A DNA stretch of 34,179 nucleotides from assembly GCA_030596605.1 (NCBI GenBank), contig JAUVJI010000035.1, forward strand, positions 1 through 34,179. Direction: 5' to 3'. Below the pieces are notes generated by a model. It was not told where the DNA came from. It saw only the letters and a program-made list of their open reading frames with translations, and did no database searches. This document shows positions 19,386 through 29,029 of the stretch, piece after piece. How positions within the stretch are numbered: position 1 is the stretch's first letter; each line of letters begins with the position of its first letter. Position numbers and translations under genes: made by a program. The DNA is from Bacteroidales bacterium. GTDB lineage: Bacteria; Bacteroidota; Bacteroidia; Bacteroidales; JAADJA01.

Positions 19386-19459
19386 TGGGCCCACCTGGAC
19401 TCGAACCAGGGACCACTTGATTATGAGTCAAGTGCTCTAACCAACTGAGCTATAGGCCC
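19386..19459 (-). tRNA. tRNA with CAT anticodon (Ile2 or elongator Met)
   Basis: GGGCCTATAGCTCAGTTGGTTAGAGCACTTGACTCATAATCAAGTGGTCCCTGGTTCGAGTCCAGGTGGGCCCA folds as a cloverleaf; anticodon loop CTCATAA; no encoded CCA. Confidence 0.93.
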
Positions 19460-19625
19460 GGGATAATATATGATTTACGATATCCGATTATCGATGTACG
19501 AAATGAAAATCTTTATATCGCGGTAAAACAAATTGTCAGAACGTTTTGAAATTGGGGTGCAAATTTACAACTTTGCAAACGAATTTCAAAAATATAATTA
19601 ATAAAATTACTTTCACAAAAGCGCT

Positions 19626-20270
19626 ATGTCAGGACAAATAAAAAATATCATCTTTGACTTTGGAGGTGTTATTATTGATATAAGCCATAGTAATGTTGAA
19701 AAGGCTTTCAGGAATTTAGGAGCTCATAATTTTGAGGAATTGTTTAGCAAGGCCATTCAATCCGAATTATTTCAAAAGCTTGAAACAGGACAAATCACAG
19801 ATAGTGAATTCAGGGATACGCTCAGAACATTAACTGGAATAGATGTTTCGGATGAAATACTGGATGACACATGGAACCAGATCATTGGAGATTATCACCC
19901 TCCAAGAATTGATTTATTAAGAACAATCAGGCAGCATTACAGACTATATATATTGAGTAATACAAATCATATACATTTTGAGTTTTACATTCGTAAATTC
20001 AGAGAGGAATTTGGGTATGATTTTGTTTCGTTGTTTGAGAAGACTTATTGGTCTTTTGAAATCGGATGTCGTAAGCCTGACGATTCACCCTATCTTCATG
20101 TTTTAAATGAAAATAGACTGAATCCTGAAGAAACGTTATTTATTGATGATTCGATACAAAACATAAAAACAGCCCAAAAGCTTAACATAAGAACCATTCA
20201 TTTAAATCAGGAGACAGATGTAACTGACTTATTTGAAAATGGCCGGGTAATTGAAAAGATAATTGAATAG
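19626..20270 (+). CDS. HAD family hydrolase (HAD-IA)
   Basis: IKNIIFDFGGVIIDI...LYILSNTNHIHFEFY...IGCRKPDDSPYLHVL...ETLFIDDSIQNIKTAQ. Confidence 0.93.
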   Translation: MSGQIKNIIFDFGGVIIDISHSNVEKAFRNLGAHNFEELFSKAIQSELFQKLETGQITDSEFRDTLRTLTGIDVSDEILDDTWNQIIGDYHPPRIDLLRTIRQHYRLYILSNTNHIHFEFYIRKFREEFGYDFVSLFEKTYWSFEIGCRKPDDSPYLHVLNENRLNPEETLFIDDSIQNIKTAQKLNIRTIHLNQETDVTDLFENGRVIEKIIE

Positions 20271-20341
20271 TTTGTATTCTCAACAGATTAATCAAACCTA
20301 TCTCAAAATTTCTAATTTTGTCATTAAGATAGCTAAATGAA

Positions 20342-21274
20342 ATGTTTGAATTCCTGCCATATTTGAATGGTAAACCATTTTACCTGAAAATTTCAATACT
20401 AATTTTAGTAATTGCCGTTTCGCTTGTGTTGACTTCAATTTTAGGGATTCTGATTGCCTTGCCTTTTTTTGGGACAGGCATTTTAGAGAATTTCAATGAA
20501 ATAAATGGTATTAGTAATGAATTCGACATTCGGTTTCTAAAATATTTTCAGGTTGTGAATCAGTTAGGTGTGTTTATTATACCTGTTTTATTTTATGCAT
20601 ATCTTGAGAATCGTAAAATTGGCAACTATCTTAAAGTTGATAAAAAACCTGGAGCAAGGTTTTTAATTTTATCTTCAATATTAATTATAGCTTCAATTCC
20701 AGCCATAAACTGGATGGTAGTACTAAATGAACAAATGAGTTTACCCGAGTTTATGAAAGGGTTTGAAAGCTGGATGCGTGAAAGTGAAGATAAGGCCAAT
20801 AAGCTTACAGAAGCCTTCCTCGAAGTTGATACTATCAGCGGTTTAATCGTAAACCTTTTTATTATTGCCCTGCTGGCTGCTCTTGGAGAAGAGCTTTTGT
20901 TCAGGGGCGTTGTCTTGCAATTGTTTTACGAGGGATTAAAAAACAGCCACCTGGCAGTTTTTATTTCTGCAATACTGTTTAGCGCCCTTCATTTGCAGTT
21001 TTATGGTTTTTTACCAAGAACCGTATTAGGTATTCTTTTTGGATACATTTTCATTTGGACAGGGTCACTTTGGATTCCGATCATTTTACATTTTTTATTT
21101 AATGGTATCACAGTAGTTGCAGCTTATCTTTACAATACAGGACATATTTCAACAGACATTGAATCTTTCGGGACAACAGATAATAACATAATAATTATTG
21201 GGAGTTTTATTATTTCCATAATTTTATTATTTGCTATATACAGAATCAGGAAAATGAGGTCTACGCAAACATAA
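20342..21274 (+). CDS. CPBP family intramembrane glutamic endopeptidase
   Basis: EELLFRGVVLQLF...SALHLQFYGFLPRTVLGILFGYIFIWTGSLWIPIILHFLFNG in a multi-TM protein. Confidence 0.92.
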   Translation: MFEFLPYLNGKPFYLKISILILVIAVSLVLTSILGILIALPFFGTGILENFNEINGISNEFDIRFLKYFQVVNQLGVFIIPVLFYAYLENRKIGNYLKVDKKPGARFLILSSILIIASIPAINWMVVLNEQMSLPEFMKGFESWMRESEDKANKLTEAFLEVDTISGLIVNLFIIALLAALGEELLFRGVVLQLFYEGLKNSHLAVFISAILFSALHLQFYGFLPRTVLGILFGYIFIWTGSLWIPIILHFLFNGITVVAAYLYNTGHISTDIESFGTTDNNIIIIGSFIISIILLFAIYRIRKMRSTQT

Positions 21275-21278
21275 AAAA

Positions 21279-21303
21279 AGGGCAGATCAAAATGACCTAC
21301 CCT
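21279..21303 (-). terminator. Minus-strand terminator for the Tol/Exb operon
   Basis: Minus strand AGGGTAGGTC-ATTTT-GATCTGCCCT pairs over 10 positions with two G-U wobbles, followed by TTTTTTTATG. Confidence 0.65.
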
Positions 21304-21324
21304 CTATTAGATTAGTAAACTTTT

Positions 21325-21792
21325 TTATTTTCTTGCAATAGCTTTTTTAGCTGTTGAGTAATTAATTTTAAATGCACCCACCTCCCGAAGTTCCTGCTTT
21401 ACATCGGTAACGATACCCATCCTTGTCTTTTTGTCAACTTTAAGTGATGTTGTAAGTAATTTCCTGTCAGCTTCATCTCTCGATTCTCTTTCAAGCTGAA
21501 TGAATTCTCTGATATCTTTTAAATCAGCAAATCCGTCATTTAATTGTATACGGGAATCCGTTCCTAACTTTACACTCAATGGAGGCCCGATATAAATAAA
21601 ACTGACAAGTGATTTTTTTTCTAATTTTTGTACCTCGGTTGCCGAGGGTGGTTTTACCTGAACTAACAAGGTTGATTCTCTCATGGTTGTTGTTACCATA
21701 AAGAAAAATAATAGCATAAAAATAATATCAGGTAATGATGCAGTAGATATTCCCGGGGTTTTTTTACCACCTTTTTTTCTGAATTTAGCCAT
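21325..21792 (-). CDS. ExbD/TolR family biopolymer transport protein
   Basis: N-terminal STASLPDIIFMLLFFFMVTTTMRE. Confidence 0.92.
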   Translation of the reverse strand: MAKFRKKGGKKTPGISTASLPDIIFMLLFFFMVTTTMRESTLLVQVKPPSATEVQKLEKKSLVSFIYIGPPLSVKLGTDSRIQLNDGFADLKDIREFIQLERESRDEADRKLLTTSLKVDKKTRMGIVTDVKQELREVGAFKINYSTAKKAIARK

Positions 21793-21793
21793 A

Positions 21794-22384
21794 TTAATGT
21801 CCTCCTATATCTTCTGGTTCAGCTTCTGAAATTGCCATGGGAATTGCCCTTTGTATAGATTTAATTTTTGCTTCATCTGTCAACTTACTAAACTTCATCC
21901 CAAATTTATTATTTGAAAGCTCATCCCTAAGTTCTCTGATAGCTGATGCAAGTTCATTCTGAACCTGTATATACATATCATAAGAAGTACCACGGTCATT
22001 TTTCAGTGAAATAATTCCTTTTGTAACCCAAATTTCACCACCAAATAATGGAATTTCTACCATTCTTTTTTCCGGCATATCTTCCGGACTATTGGGATCC
22101 AACAAATTAGGATTACCTAAAAAAGCTTTAGCCTGATCTTTTAAAAAACTAATATGTCCTGGTTGACCGTTAAAAAGTAACCGGTCGCTCTTACTCACCA
22201 GAACCTTAAAGATATTCCTCTCTTTCACCTTGATATCTTCCATATCTTCAGGTGGTGGAGGTGGCAACTTCCTTGTAATTCCCGTGTCTATATCCATGGT
22301 TGTCGTAACCAGGAAAAAGATAAGGAGCAAGAAAGCAATATCTGCCATCGAGCCTGCATTTATTTCATTTACTGGTCTTGCCAT
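21794..22384 (-). CDS. ExbD/TolR family biopolymer transport protein
   Basis: INAGSMADIAFLLLIFFLVTTTMDIDTGI. Confidence 0.92.
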   Translation of the reverse strand: MARPVNEINAGSMADIAFLLLIFFLVTTTMDIDTGITRKLPPPPPEDMEDIKVKERNIFKVLVSKSDRLLFNGQPGHISFLKDQAKAFLGNPNLLDPNSPEDMPEKRMVEIPLFGGEIWVTKGIISLKNDRGTSYDMYIQVQNELASAIRELRDELSNNKFGMKFSKLTDEAKIKSIQRAIPMAISEAEPEDIGGH

Positions 22385-22396
22385 TGTTACCTCCTT

Positions 22397-22834
22397 TTAT
22401 TTAAAAAACCCCGAAACACTCGAAAATATTACAGATAATACTGTTATGCCACCTACTATATATGTGAAATATAATAACGCTCCAACCATTTTTGAAACTT
22501 CAGCAGTAGTCTTTAGTTGTTCAAGTTGTTCAATACTCAAAGTGTTTTTAGCCACTGAATAACAAATAAAACCAATAATTACCAGCACAACTATACTTCC
22601 TAAAATTTTTAAGGAGTTTTTTGGATTTTGGATCATAGAAATGATCGGGAATATAACAGCAAAAAATGCGGTTAAAATAATTGCAGCATAACCCAGAAGG
22701 ATATAGTTATTCAATATGCTACTCCCGACAAGTCCGTCTTCTCCCTTAACCAAAACAACAATCTGTAATATTACCGCAAGGGCAATAAATATAAGAGAGA
22801 CTATTTTAAAAATTGTTAATATCGTTTTATCCAT
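22397..22834 (-). CDS. Multi-TM hypothetical protein of the Tol/Exb operon
   Basis: Four predicted hydrophobic segments; between TolQ-like and ExbD-like genes, tight spacing. Confidence 0.75.
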   Translation of the reverse strand: MDKTILTIFKIVSLIFIALAVILQIVVLVKGEDGLVGSSILNNYILLGYAAIILTAFFAVIFPIISMIQNPKNSLKILGSIVVLVIIGFICYSVAKNTLSIEQLEQLKTTAEVSKMVGALLYFTYIVGGITVLSVIFSSVSGFFK

Positions 22835-22836
22835 AA

Positions 22837-23667
22837 TTATTTGTTTTTATTTGCATGTTTTGCAAGAATGTCAACAAAAGTAATTGAACTGTCTTCCATG
22901 TCGTTTACAAGACTATCAACTTTCGAAACGATATAGTTGTAGAAAATTTGCAGGATAATAGCTACGATAAGGCCAAATACAGTTGTTAAAAGAGCTACTT
23001 TAATACCTACTGCAACAATAGCCGGAGAAATATCACCAACAACTGCAATCATATCAAAAGCCATGATCATACCGATAACTGTTCCCATAAATCCAAGCAT
23101 CGGAGCCAGGGAAATAAACAAAGCTATCCAGCTTAATCCTTTTTCTAAGCGTCCCATTAAAACACCACCATAAGAAATGATAGATTTTTCAACCACATCC
23201 AATCCTTCGTCAGTCCTGTCAAGTCCCTGCAGGAAAATACCTGCAACCGGCCCTTTAGTATTCTTACAAACTTCTTTGGCTGCTTCAACACCACCATTCT
23301 CAAGTGAAGTCTCAACTTTGTTGAGTAACTTCTGAGTGTTAGTAGTGGACAAGTTAAGATAAATGATCCTTTCAAATGATAATGCAAGGCCAAGTATCAG
23401 GCACAAAAGAACAATACCCATAAACCCCGGGCTACCTTCAATAAATTTTTCTTTTAAAACCTGGTGAAATGATTTAGATTCTTCTGTTAGAGGTTCTTCC
23501 ATAACAGTAGTCCCTTCATCAACAGGTGTAGCTTCTTCAGCTACTGCAGTTGTATCTGTTGTTTCAACCGCTGATGTATCCTGAACTTCATCCTGTGCAA
23601 AGGTTACACTTGTAATCCCAATTGTTAGCATTCCTGCTAAAGTTAAAAAAGCTATTAATCTTTTCAT
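22837..23667 (-). CDS. MotA/TolQ/ExbB proton channel family protein with acidic N-terminal extension
   Basis: LSWIALFISLAPMLGFMGTVIGMIMAFDMIAVVGDISPAIVAVGIKVALLTTVFGLIVAIILQIFYNYI. Confidence 0.93.
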   Translation of the reverse strand: MKRLIAFLTLAGMLTIGITSVTFAQDEVQDTSAVETTDTTAVAEEATPVDEGTTVMEEPLTEESKSFHQVLKEKFIEGSPGFMGIVLLCLILGLALSFERIIYLNLSTTNTQKLLNKVETSLENGGVEAAKEVCKNTKGPVAGIFLQGLDRTDEGLDVVEKSIISYGGVLMGRLEKGLSWIALFISLAPMLGFMGTVIGMIMAFDMIAVVGDISPAIVAVGIKVALLTTVFGLIVAIILQIFYNYIVSKVDSLVNDMEDSSITFVDILAKHANKNK

Positions 23668-23771
23668 AGTTAATTTTTATTGATTTGTAATTTATTAAAC
23701 TATCGATTTTTATTTTTATTGCCAAACTTTTCAGACTTATCCGCTGATGTTCCGAACTTCAAGAACGTTAG

Positions 23772-23859
23772 CGGAGAGAGAGGGATTCGAACCCTCGGTA
23801 CACTTTTGGCGTACACACGCTTTCCAGGCGTGCACCTTCAGCCACTCGGTCACCTCTCC
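23772..23859 (-). tRNA. tRNA-Ser (GGA)
   Basis: GGAGAGGTGACCGAGTGGCTGAAGGTGCACGCCTGGAAAGCGTGTGTACGCCAAAAGTGTACCGAGGGTTCGAATCCCTCTCTCTCCG; long variable arm; anticodon loop CTGGAAA. Confidence 0.95.
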
Positions 23860-23958
23860 TTCCTCTCGTTAAGTCTTTAAGGCTCTATCTTTAATAAAAA
23901 AGTGGTGGCTAAAGTACAAAAAAAAATCATTTGCAAAATATCTGAGCTTATTTTTTTC

Positions 23959-24990
23959 TTAATCCACTGACATTTCTCCGGTGATCGATTTCTTAAGCAA
24001 TTCCTTAACTTTTTCGACATCCTTAAATGTCCCCAATAGATACATCAGTTTGGTAATTGCTGCTTCAGTTGTTATGTCTTTTCCACTTATCATACCCATC
24101 TCTTTTAACTTGATACTGGTCTCATATTTCCCCATTTCTACTTCCCCCACTTGGCATTGAGTAACATTGAGAAATATAATATCTTTTTTAACAGCAGTTT
24201 TAAGAACATCAAGAAACCAGGGATAATCAGGGGCATTTCCTGAGCCAAAGGTTTCAAGAACAACTGCTTTCAGTCCATCTGTTTTAAGAATTGATTTTAC
24301 TGTATTTTCGGATATGCCTGGATACAACTTTAATATAGCTATGTTGCAATCGAGATTTTTGTATACTCTGAGTTTCTTAAAATTAGGTTTATGAATGGCA
24401 TTGAGGTTATAATCGATATAAACACCGGCATTTGCAAGAGCAGGGTAATTGGGTGACAAAAAAGCTTCAAAATTTTGAGCATTGTATTTGCTTGTTCGAT
24501 TACCCCTGAACAACTGATTTTCAAAATAGATACAAACTTCGGGAATCAGTGGAGTTTCGCCCTCTTTTGCTGCAGCAATCTCAATGGCAGTTAAAATATT
24601 TTCCCGGCCATCTGTCCTGATCATTCCAAGTGGGAGTTGCGATCCTGTAAGAATAACAGGTTTATTCAGGTTTTGAAGCATAAAACTCAATGCTGAAGCA
24701 GTATAAGCCATTGTATCGGAACCATGTAGAACAACAAATCCATCGTATAATTCATAGTTTTTTTCAATTACATCAACAATTTGCTTCCAGTAATCCGGAC
24801 TCATGTTTGACGAGTCCATAATCGGATCAAAACTATAAGAATCGATTTCATAATTTAAAAGTTTTAGAGCCGGGAAAAGGTTATACAGGTTGTCAAAGTT
24901 AAAAGGCTTGAGCACGCCGGAATCATGGTCCAATACCATTCCTATTGTACCTCCGGTATAAAGAATCAAGATAGATGTTTGTGAAGTCAT
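23959..24990 (-). CDS. ansA: Type I L-asparaginase
   Basis: ILILYTGGTIGMV...GFVVLHGSDTMAYTASALSFML...PVILTGSQLP; overlaps the upstream TatD stop by ATGA. Confidence 0.93.
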   Translation of the reverse strand: MTSQTSILILYTGGTIGMVLDHDSGVLKPFNFDNLYNLFPALKLLNYEIDSYSFDPIMDSSNMSPDYWKQIVDVIEKNYELYDGFVVLHGSDTMAYTASALSFMLQNLNKPVILTGSQLPLGMIRTDGRENILTAIEIAAAKEGETPLIPEVCIYFENQLFRGNRTSKYNAQNFEAFLSPNYPALANAGVYIDYNLNAIHKPNFKKLRVYKNLDCNIAILKLYPGISENTVKSILKTDGLKAVVLETFGSGNAPDYPWFLDVLKTAVKKDIIFLNVTQCQVGEVEMGKYETSIKLKEMGMISGKDITTEAAITKLMYLLGTFKDVEKVKELLKKSITGEMSVD

Positions 24991-25763
24991 GTAATTATGA
25001 ATTTGAATAATCGGTTTGCGTTTTCAGTAGTGATTGAAGCTATTTCCTCAATGGTAGTATTTTTTATTTCAGCTATTTTTTTTGCGATCAGTTTTATATA
25101 TGCACTTTCATTTCTTTTCCCCCTGAAAGGAACTGGAGCAAGAAAAGGTGAATCTGTTTCAAGGACGATATGCTTCAGATCAATTTCTTTCACGACTTCA
25201 TCTAATCCTGAATTCTTAAAGGTTACAACACCTCCGATACCCAACAGAAAATTCATATCAGTAATTTTATGTGCCTGTTCCGGGTTGCCTGTAAAACAAT
25301 GAAAAACACCTGTTAGTTCATCTGATATATGATCCTTTACAATGGAATAGATTTCGTTAAACGAATCCCTCATGTGTAAAACAATGGGTAATTGGTATTT
25401 TTTGGCAAGTTCGATTTGTCGTACTAAAGCCACCTGCTGCTCCTTTAGAAATGTTTTATCCCAGTAAAGATCAATTCCTATTTCCCCGATCGCGTAAAAT
25501 TTTTGTTTTTCCAACCACAGCTCAACCAGATCCAGTTCCTCTTTGTAATTTTCCTTAACAGAGGTCGGATGCAATCCCATCATAGGGAAACAATTATCAG
25601 GAAACTGTTCACATAATTTCAACATATTGTCAATCGATGAACTGTCAATATTTGGTAATAACATCGATCTGGTATCCTGTTCTATTGCCCGCTTAACCGT
25701 TTCAGCCCTGTCAGAATTAAACTCATCCAGGTAAAGATGTGTATGTGTGTCGGTCAGATACAT
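24987..25763 (-). CDS. TatD family hydrolase
   Basis: Start MYLTDTHTHLYLDEF at 25763 (ORF listed to 25865); GLHPTSV...AIGEIGIDLYWD...PIVLHMRDS...VFHCFTGN...LETDSPFLAPVPFRGKRNES. Confidence 0.94.
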   Translation of the reverse strand: MYLTDTHTHLYLDEFNSDRAETVKRAIEQDTRSMLLPNIDSSSIDNMLKLCEQFPDNCFPMMGLHPTSVKENYKEELDLVELWLEKQKFYAIGEIGIDLYWDKTFLKEQQVALVRQIELAKKYQLPIVLHMRDSFNEIYSIVKDHISDELTGVFHCFTGNPEQAHKITDMNFLLGIGGVVTFKNSGLDEVVKEIDLKHIVLETDSPFLAPVPFRGKRNESAYIKLIAKKIAEIKNTTIEEIASITTENANRLFKFIIT

Positions 25764-25957
25764 GGTGCAAAAGTAAATGAATTGATGAGTTATTGAATTG
25801 TTGAATTGGGAGAAATGGTTAAATTCTGAGTTTATGATGACAATTAAATCGTCTGATAATTTCATTATTAGTTTTATATAGGTTTATGCTGCCCATTCTT
25901 CCATCATTCCCATTTTCCATTATTCCATTTTAATATTACTTTTGAGAAAAAATAGGG

Positions 25958-26929
25958 TTGAAGAAAATCCTGATCATACGGTTCAGTTCAATAGGGGATA
26001 TAGTACTCACTACCCCTGTTATCAGATGTCTTAAGCAACAACTTAAAGATGTGGAAATTCATTTTCTGACCAAAAATGCCTTTGAACCGGTTCTGAGAAA
26101 GAATCCGCACATAGATAAAATTTACACTATTGAAAATAAAATTGATGAGGTTATTGCTGATTTAAAAAGGGAATCATTCTATTATATTATTGACCTGCAC
26201 AAAAATTTCCGGTCGAAAGGGGTGATTTTGAAATTAAAAAGGTCATCTTCTTCTTTCAGTAAGATCAATGTAAAAAAATGGTTGATCGTCAATTTAAAAA
26301 TCAACAAGCTGCCTGCTGTTCATATTGTCGACCGTTATTTTCAGGCAGTGGAAAAGTTGGGCGTAAAAAATGATGGTAAAGGCCTGGATTATTTTATACC
26401 CAAAAAGGATGAAGTTGATCTTAAAACTTTGCCTCAGCTATTCCAAAATGGTTATATCGGTTGGGTGATTGGAGGAAAGCACAATACCAAAATGTATCCT
26501 GAGGAAAAGATAATTGAAGTTTGTCAGTCGATAAATAAACCTGTTGTTTTACTTGGTGGTAATGAAGATTCGGAGGCAGCCGAGCGTATTGTCAAAGCTG
26601 TAGGAGACAGAATTTATAATGCTTGTGGAAAATTTAACATTAGCCAGTCAGCTTCATTTGTAAAACAAGCGGATAAAATAATAACCAACGATACCGGACT
26701 AATGCACATAGCTGCTGCTTTTCGAAAAGAGATCATTAGCCTGTGGGGCAATACTATTCCCGAATTTGGTATGTACCCATATATGCCTGGCGATGAAAAC
26801 AAATCGCATATACTTGAAGTCAAAAACTTGTCCTGTCGGCCATGTAGTAAGCTCGGGTATAGCAAATGCCCGAAAAAACATTTTGATTGTATGAATAGAA
26901 TAAATGTAGACGAGATATTTAGTGAATAG
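25958..26929 (+). CDS. Glycosyltransferase family 9 (heptosyltransferase-like), TTG start
   Basis: KKILIIRFSSIGDIVLTTPVIRCLKQQ...IGWVIGGKHNTKMYPEEKI...IITNDTGLMHIAAAFRKEIISLWG. Confidence 0.92.
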   Translation: MKKILIIRFSSIGDIVLTTPVIRCLKQQLKDVEIHFLTKNAFEPVLRKNPHIDKIYTIENKIDEVIADLKRESFYYIIDLHKNFRSKGVILKLKRSSSSFSKINVKKWLIVNLKINKLPAVHIVDRYFQAVEKLGVKNDGKGLDYFIPKKDEVDLKTLPQLFQNGYIGWVIGGKHNTKMYPEEKIIEVCQSINKPVVLLGGNEDSEAAERIVKAVGDRIYNACGKFNISQSASFVKQADKIITNDTGLMHIAAAFRKEIISLWGNTIPEFGMYPYMPGDENKSHILEVKNLSCRPCSKLGYSKCPKKHFDCMNRINVDEIFSE

Positions 26930-26958
26930 GTAAAAATATAAAAATGCCCTTTACCTTA

Positions 26959-27684
26959 TCATTTGGTTTTAAACTGATAAGTGAGCCCCAAAGAAAAAGC
27001 CACAGTCCGGTTTTTAACATTTTCAACAGTTGCATAAATGCCATCTTTTGCATACCAGATATAAGCAGGTGGCTTATCCTTTAAAGCATTGGTTACATCC
27101 ATCATATAGGCTGCATCAATTATTAGTTTGAGTTTGGAAGACAGCGGAATTCCGACACCAGTGCCCATTACAAATCCCAGAGTTGATGAGTTCAACTCGT
27201 TGTTGATTTTTTCATCGGTATAGTCTGGAGGAGGATTGCCGGGGTTGGGAGCATAGTGAAACTCATCTGTTATATCAGCTCGAAGTAAGAAAGACAAGTA
27301 TAAACCAGACCGGATATAAAATATTTTGCTTTTAAACAGCTTTAACTTTAAAGTGAGAGGAAGATGAATGTATTGAAATCGGTTTTCGCCATGAAATGCG
27401 GAACCGCCAATCATTTCTTTGTCATTTTCATACTTAAATCCTTTTTGAATGTATGCTGGGTTGCTGTATAGGCTAAAGGCTTCAGTAAGAGGGTAATCAA
27501 AAATCAGTCCCACTTGCATACCAGTATGACTTTTAACTATGGTGGAACCATAACCGTGGGCATAATAAGTACCGTTGATACCTGATGAATTTATTCCACC
27601 GAAAATACCAATTGATGCGGTTTGAGAAAAAGAAGAAATGCATGCAAATAGAAAACCGAATAACAATATTGTTGATTTTTTCAT
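26959..27684 (-). CDS. Outer membrane beta-barrel (porin family) protein
   Basis: Signal peptide; alternating beta-strand pattern; C-terminal VAFSLGLTYQFKTK. Confidence 0.8.
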   Translation of the reverse strand: MKKSTILLFGFLFACISSFSQTASIGIFGGINSSGINGTYYAHGYGSTIVKSHTGMQVGLIFDYPLTEAFSLYSNPAYIQKGFKYENDKEMIGGSAFHGENRFQYIHLPLTLKLKLFKSKIFYIRSGLYLSFLLRADITDEFHYAPNPGNPPPDYTDEKINNELNSSTLGFVMGTGVGIPLSSKLKLIIDAAYMMDVTNALKDKPPAYIWYAKDGIYATVENVKNRTVAFSLGLTYQFKTK

Positions 27685-27694
27685 AAGTGTTGGT

Positions 27695-29029
27695 TTATTT
27701 TTTTAGAACTAGCATAAGTTTTAATTTTAATCCTCCAGACCCAAATTTGATATCACCGGAAGTTAAGGTGCTAACGGGGTATTTGAGATAAGGGTTTATG
27801 GTCAAGTCAAGTCTCTTGCTTAGGTGGTAATCCCAGCCAACAGAGAAGTTGATCAGTTTTGCAAAATCGAAAGTTTTAAAACCCGATTTTGATGTTTCTT
27901 CTGCCACTGTTTCTTCCACACCATATACACCAAAAGGATCGGGAGTGTCAGAAATTGTGGCAAATGTATACGAATAATTCTCCGATAAATAGAGCAAACT
28001 TGAAAATCCAAGTTCGATGAAATAATTGGATGATTTGCGCTTTATAAATTGATATTGGAAATTAATGGGAATATCGAGTCCGGTTAAACTAATTTCTGAT
28101 GGTTTGACTTCAGGATTGTTTTCAATTAAATTTTCTAAGTTCGAAAATGTTTGTTCGGTTTTATCAAGAATGTTCTGTTTATCAGAAAACTCCATATTAT
28201 ATACCGATACAATTAAACCCGGATTAAACGAAAATCGCTTTTTAATGGGTATGTCAGCTGTTACACCACCACCGTAGTTTATACTCGGGGTAATATTTTC
28301 AGGAGAGTAATTTGCGAAGGATGCAAATTCAACACCAAATCTTACTTTTTGTTTTTGCCTGGGCTCATTTTCTATTACTTCGGGTGGAATCTCAAGTTGG
28401 GCAACATCCGGTTGTATAATTACATTGTTTGGTTCAATTACCGTATCGTTATTTTGTAACCTGGTGTCAGCAATGATATCTTTAGTTTCAGGGATTGAGG
28501 AATGTGTTGAATCAGGTTTGGTTGCAGGAGTAATATTCAGGTCAGCAAGTTTCTTTGTGTCTGTAATGGTTGTTTCAGCAATTTGTTCTGCTTGTTGTTG
28601 AGAATTACCTTTGGATAATGCACTGATTTTGTTTGAGTCTTTGTTGGAATACAAATCTTCAGCTTCATACTCCTGAATAATATAATCGGACGAGTCACTT
28701 AGATGATCACTTTTTTCTATAATGTTTTCTATAGAATCCTGGTTTGTTTTAACTATGAGTTCATTGTCGTGGATTTGGGTTTTATTTTTAACCAACACAT
28801 TCCACAACATATATGATCCAACCGTAACAAACAGGATCACTGCAGCTGCTTTGGCCATTGTCCATAGCAATGGAACCAAATGTGATTTTTTTTCAGGAAG
28901 TCTATCCTTTAACATCTCCCAGTTTTGTGGATTAAAATCCGACTGATGGGAATTGAATATATCCCTGATCTTATTAATTAGTTTATGATCGAATTTTTCT
29001 TTCATTTTCCAGTTCAAAATGGTGTTCAA
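27695..29029 (-). CDS. Membrane protein with N-terminal cytoplasmic segment, one TM, and C-terminal beta-barrel-like domain (likely start 29005)
   Basis: MKEKFDHKLINKIRDIFNSHQSDFNPQNWEMLKDRLPEKK, TM AKAAAVILFVTVGSYMLWNVL, Asp/Ser/Thr-rich linker, then FGVEFASFANYSP...GGGVTADIPIKKRFSFNPGLIVSVYNMEF...LKLMLVLKK. Confidence 0.75.
   Translation of the reverse strand: MNTILNWKMKEKFDHKLINKIRDIFNSHQSDFNPQNWEMLKDRLPEKKSHLVPLLWTMAKAAAVILFVTVGSYMLWNVLVKNKTQIHDNELIVKTNQDSIENIIEKSDHLSDSSDYIIQEYEAEDLYSNKDSNKISALSKGNSQQQAEQIAETTITDTKKLADLNITPATKPDSTHSSIPETKDIIADTRLQNNDTVIEPNNVIIQPDVAQLEIPPEVIENEPRQKQKVRFGVEFASFANYSPENITPSINYGGGVTADIPIKKRFSFNPGLIVSVYNMEFSDKQNILDKTEQTFSNLENLIENNPEVKPSEISLTGLDIPINFQYQFIKRKSSNYFIELGFSSLLYLSENYSYTFATISDTPDPFGVYGVEETVAEETSKSGFKTFDFAKLINFSVGWDYHLSKRLDLTINPYLKYPVSTLTSGDIKFGSGGLKLKLMLVLKK

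Noticed and set aside
23680-23880. Plus-strand ORF of 66 aa (GERGIRTLGTLLAYTRFPGVHLQPLGHLS)
   Set aside because: It is the antisense of tRNA-Ser(GGA) at 23772-23859; a common spurious ORF.
26929-26960. Possible terminator AGGTAAA...TTTACCT between convergent genes
   Set aside because: Seven-bp AT-rich stem with a long loop; too weak to call.
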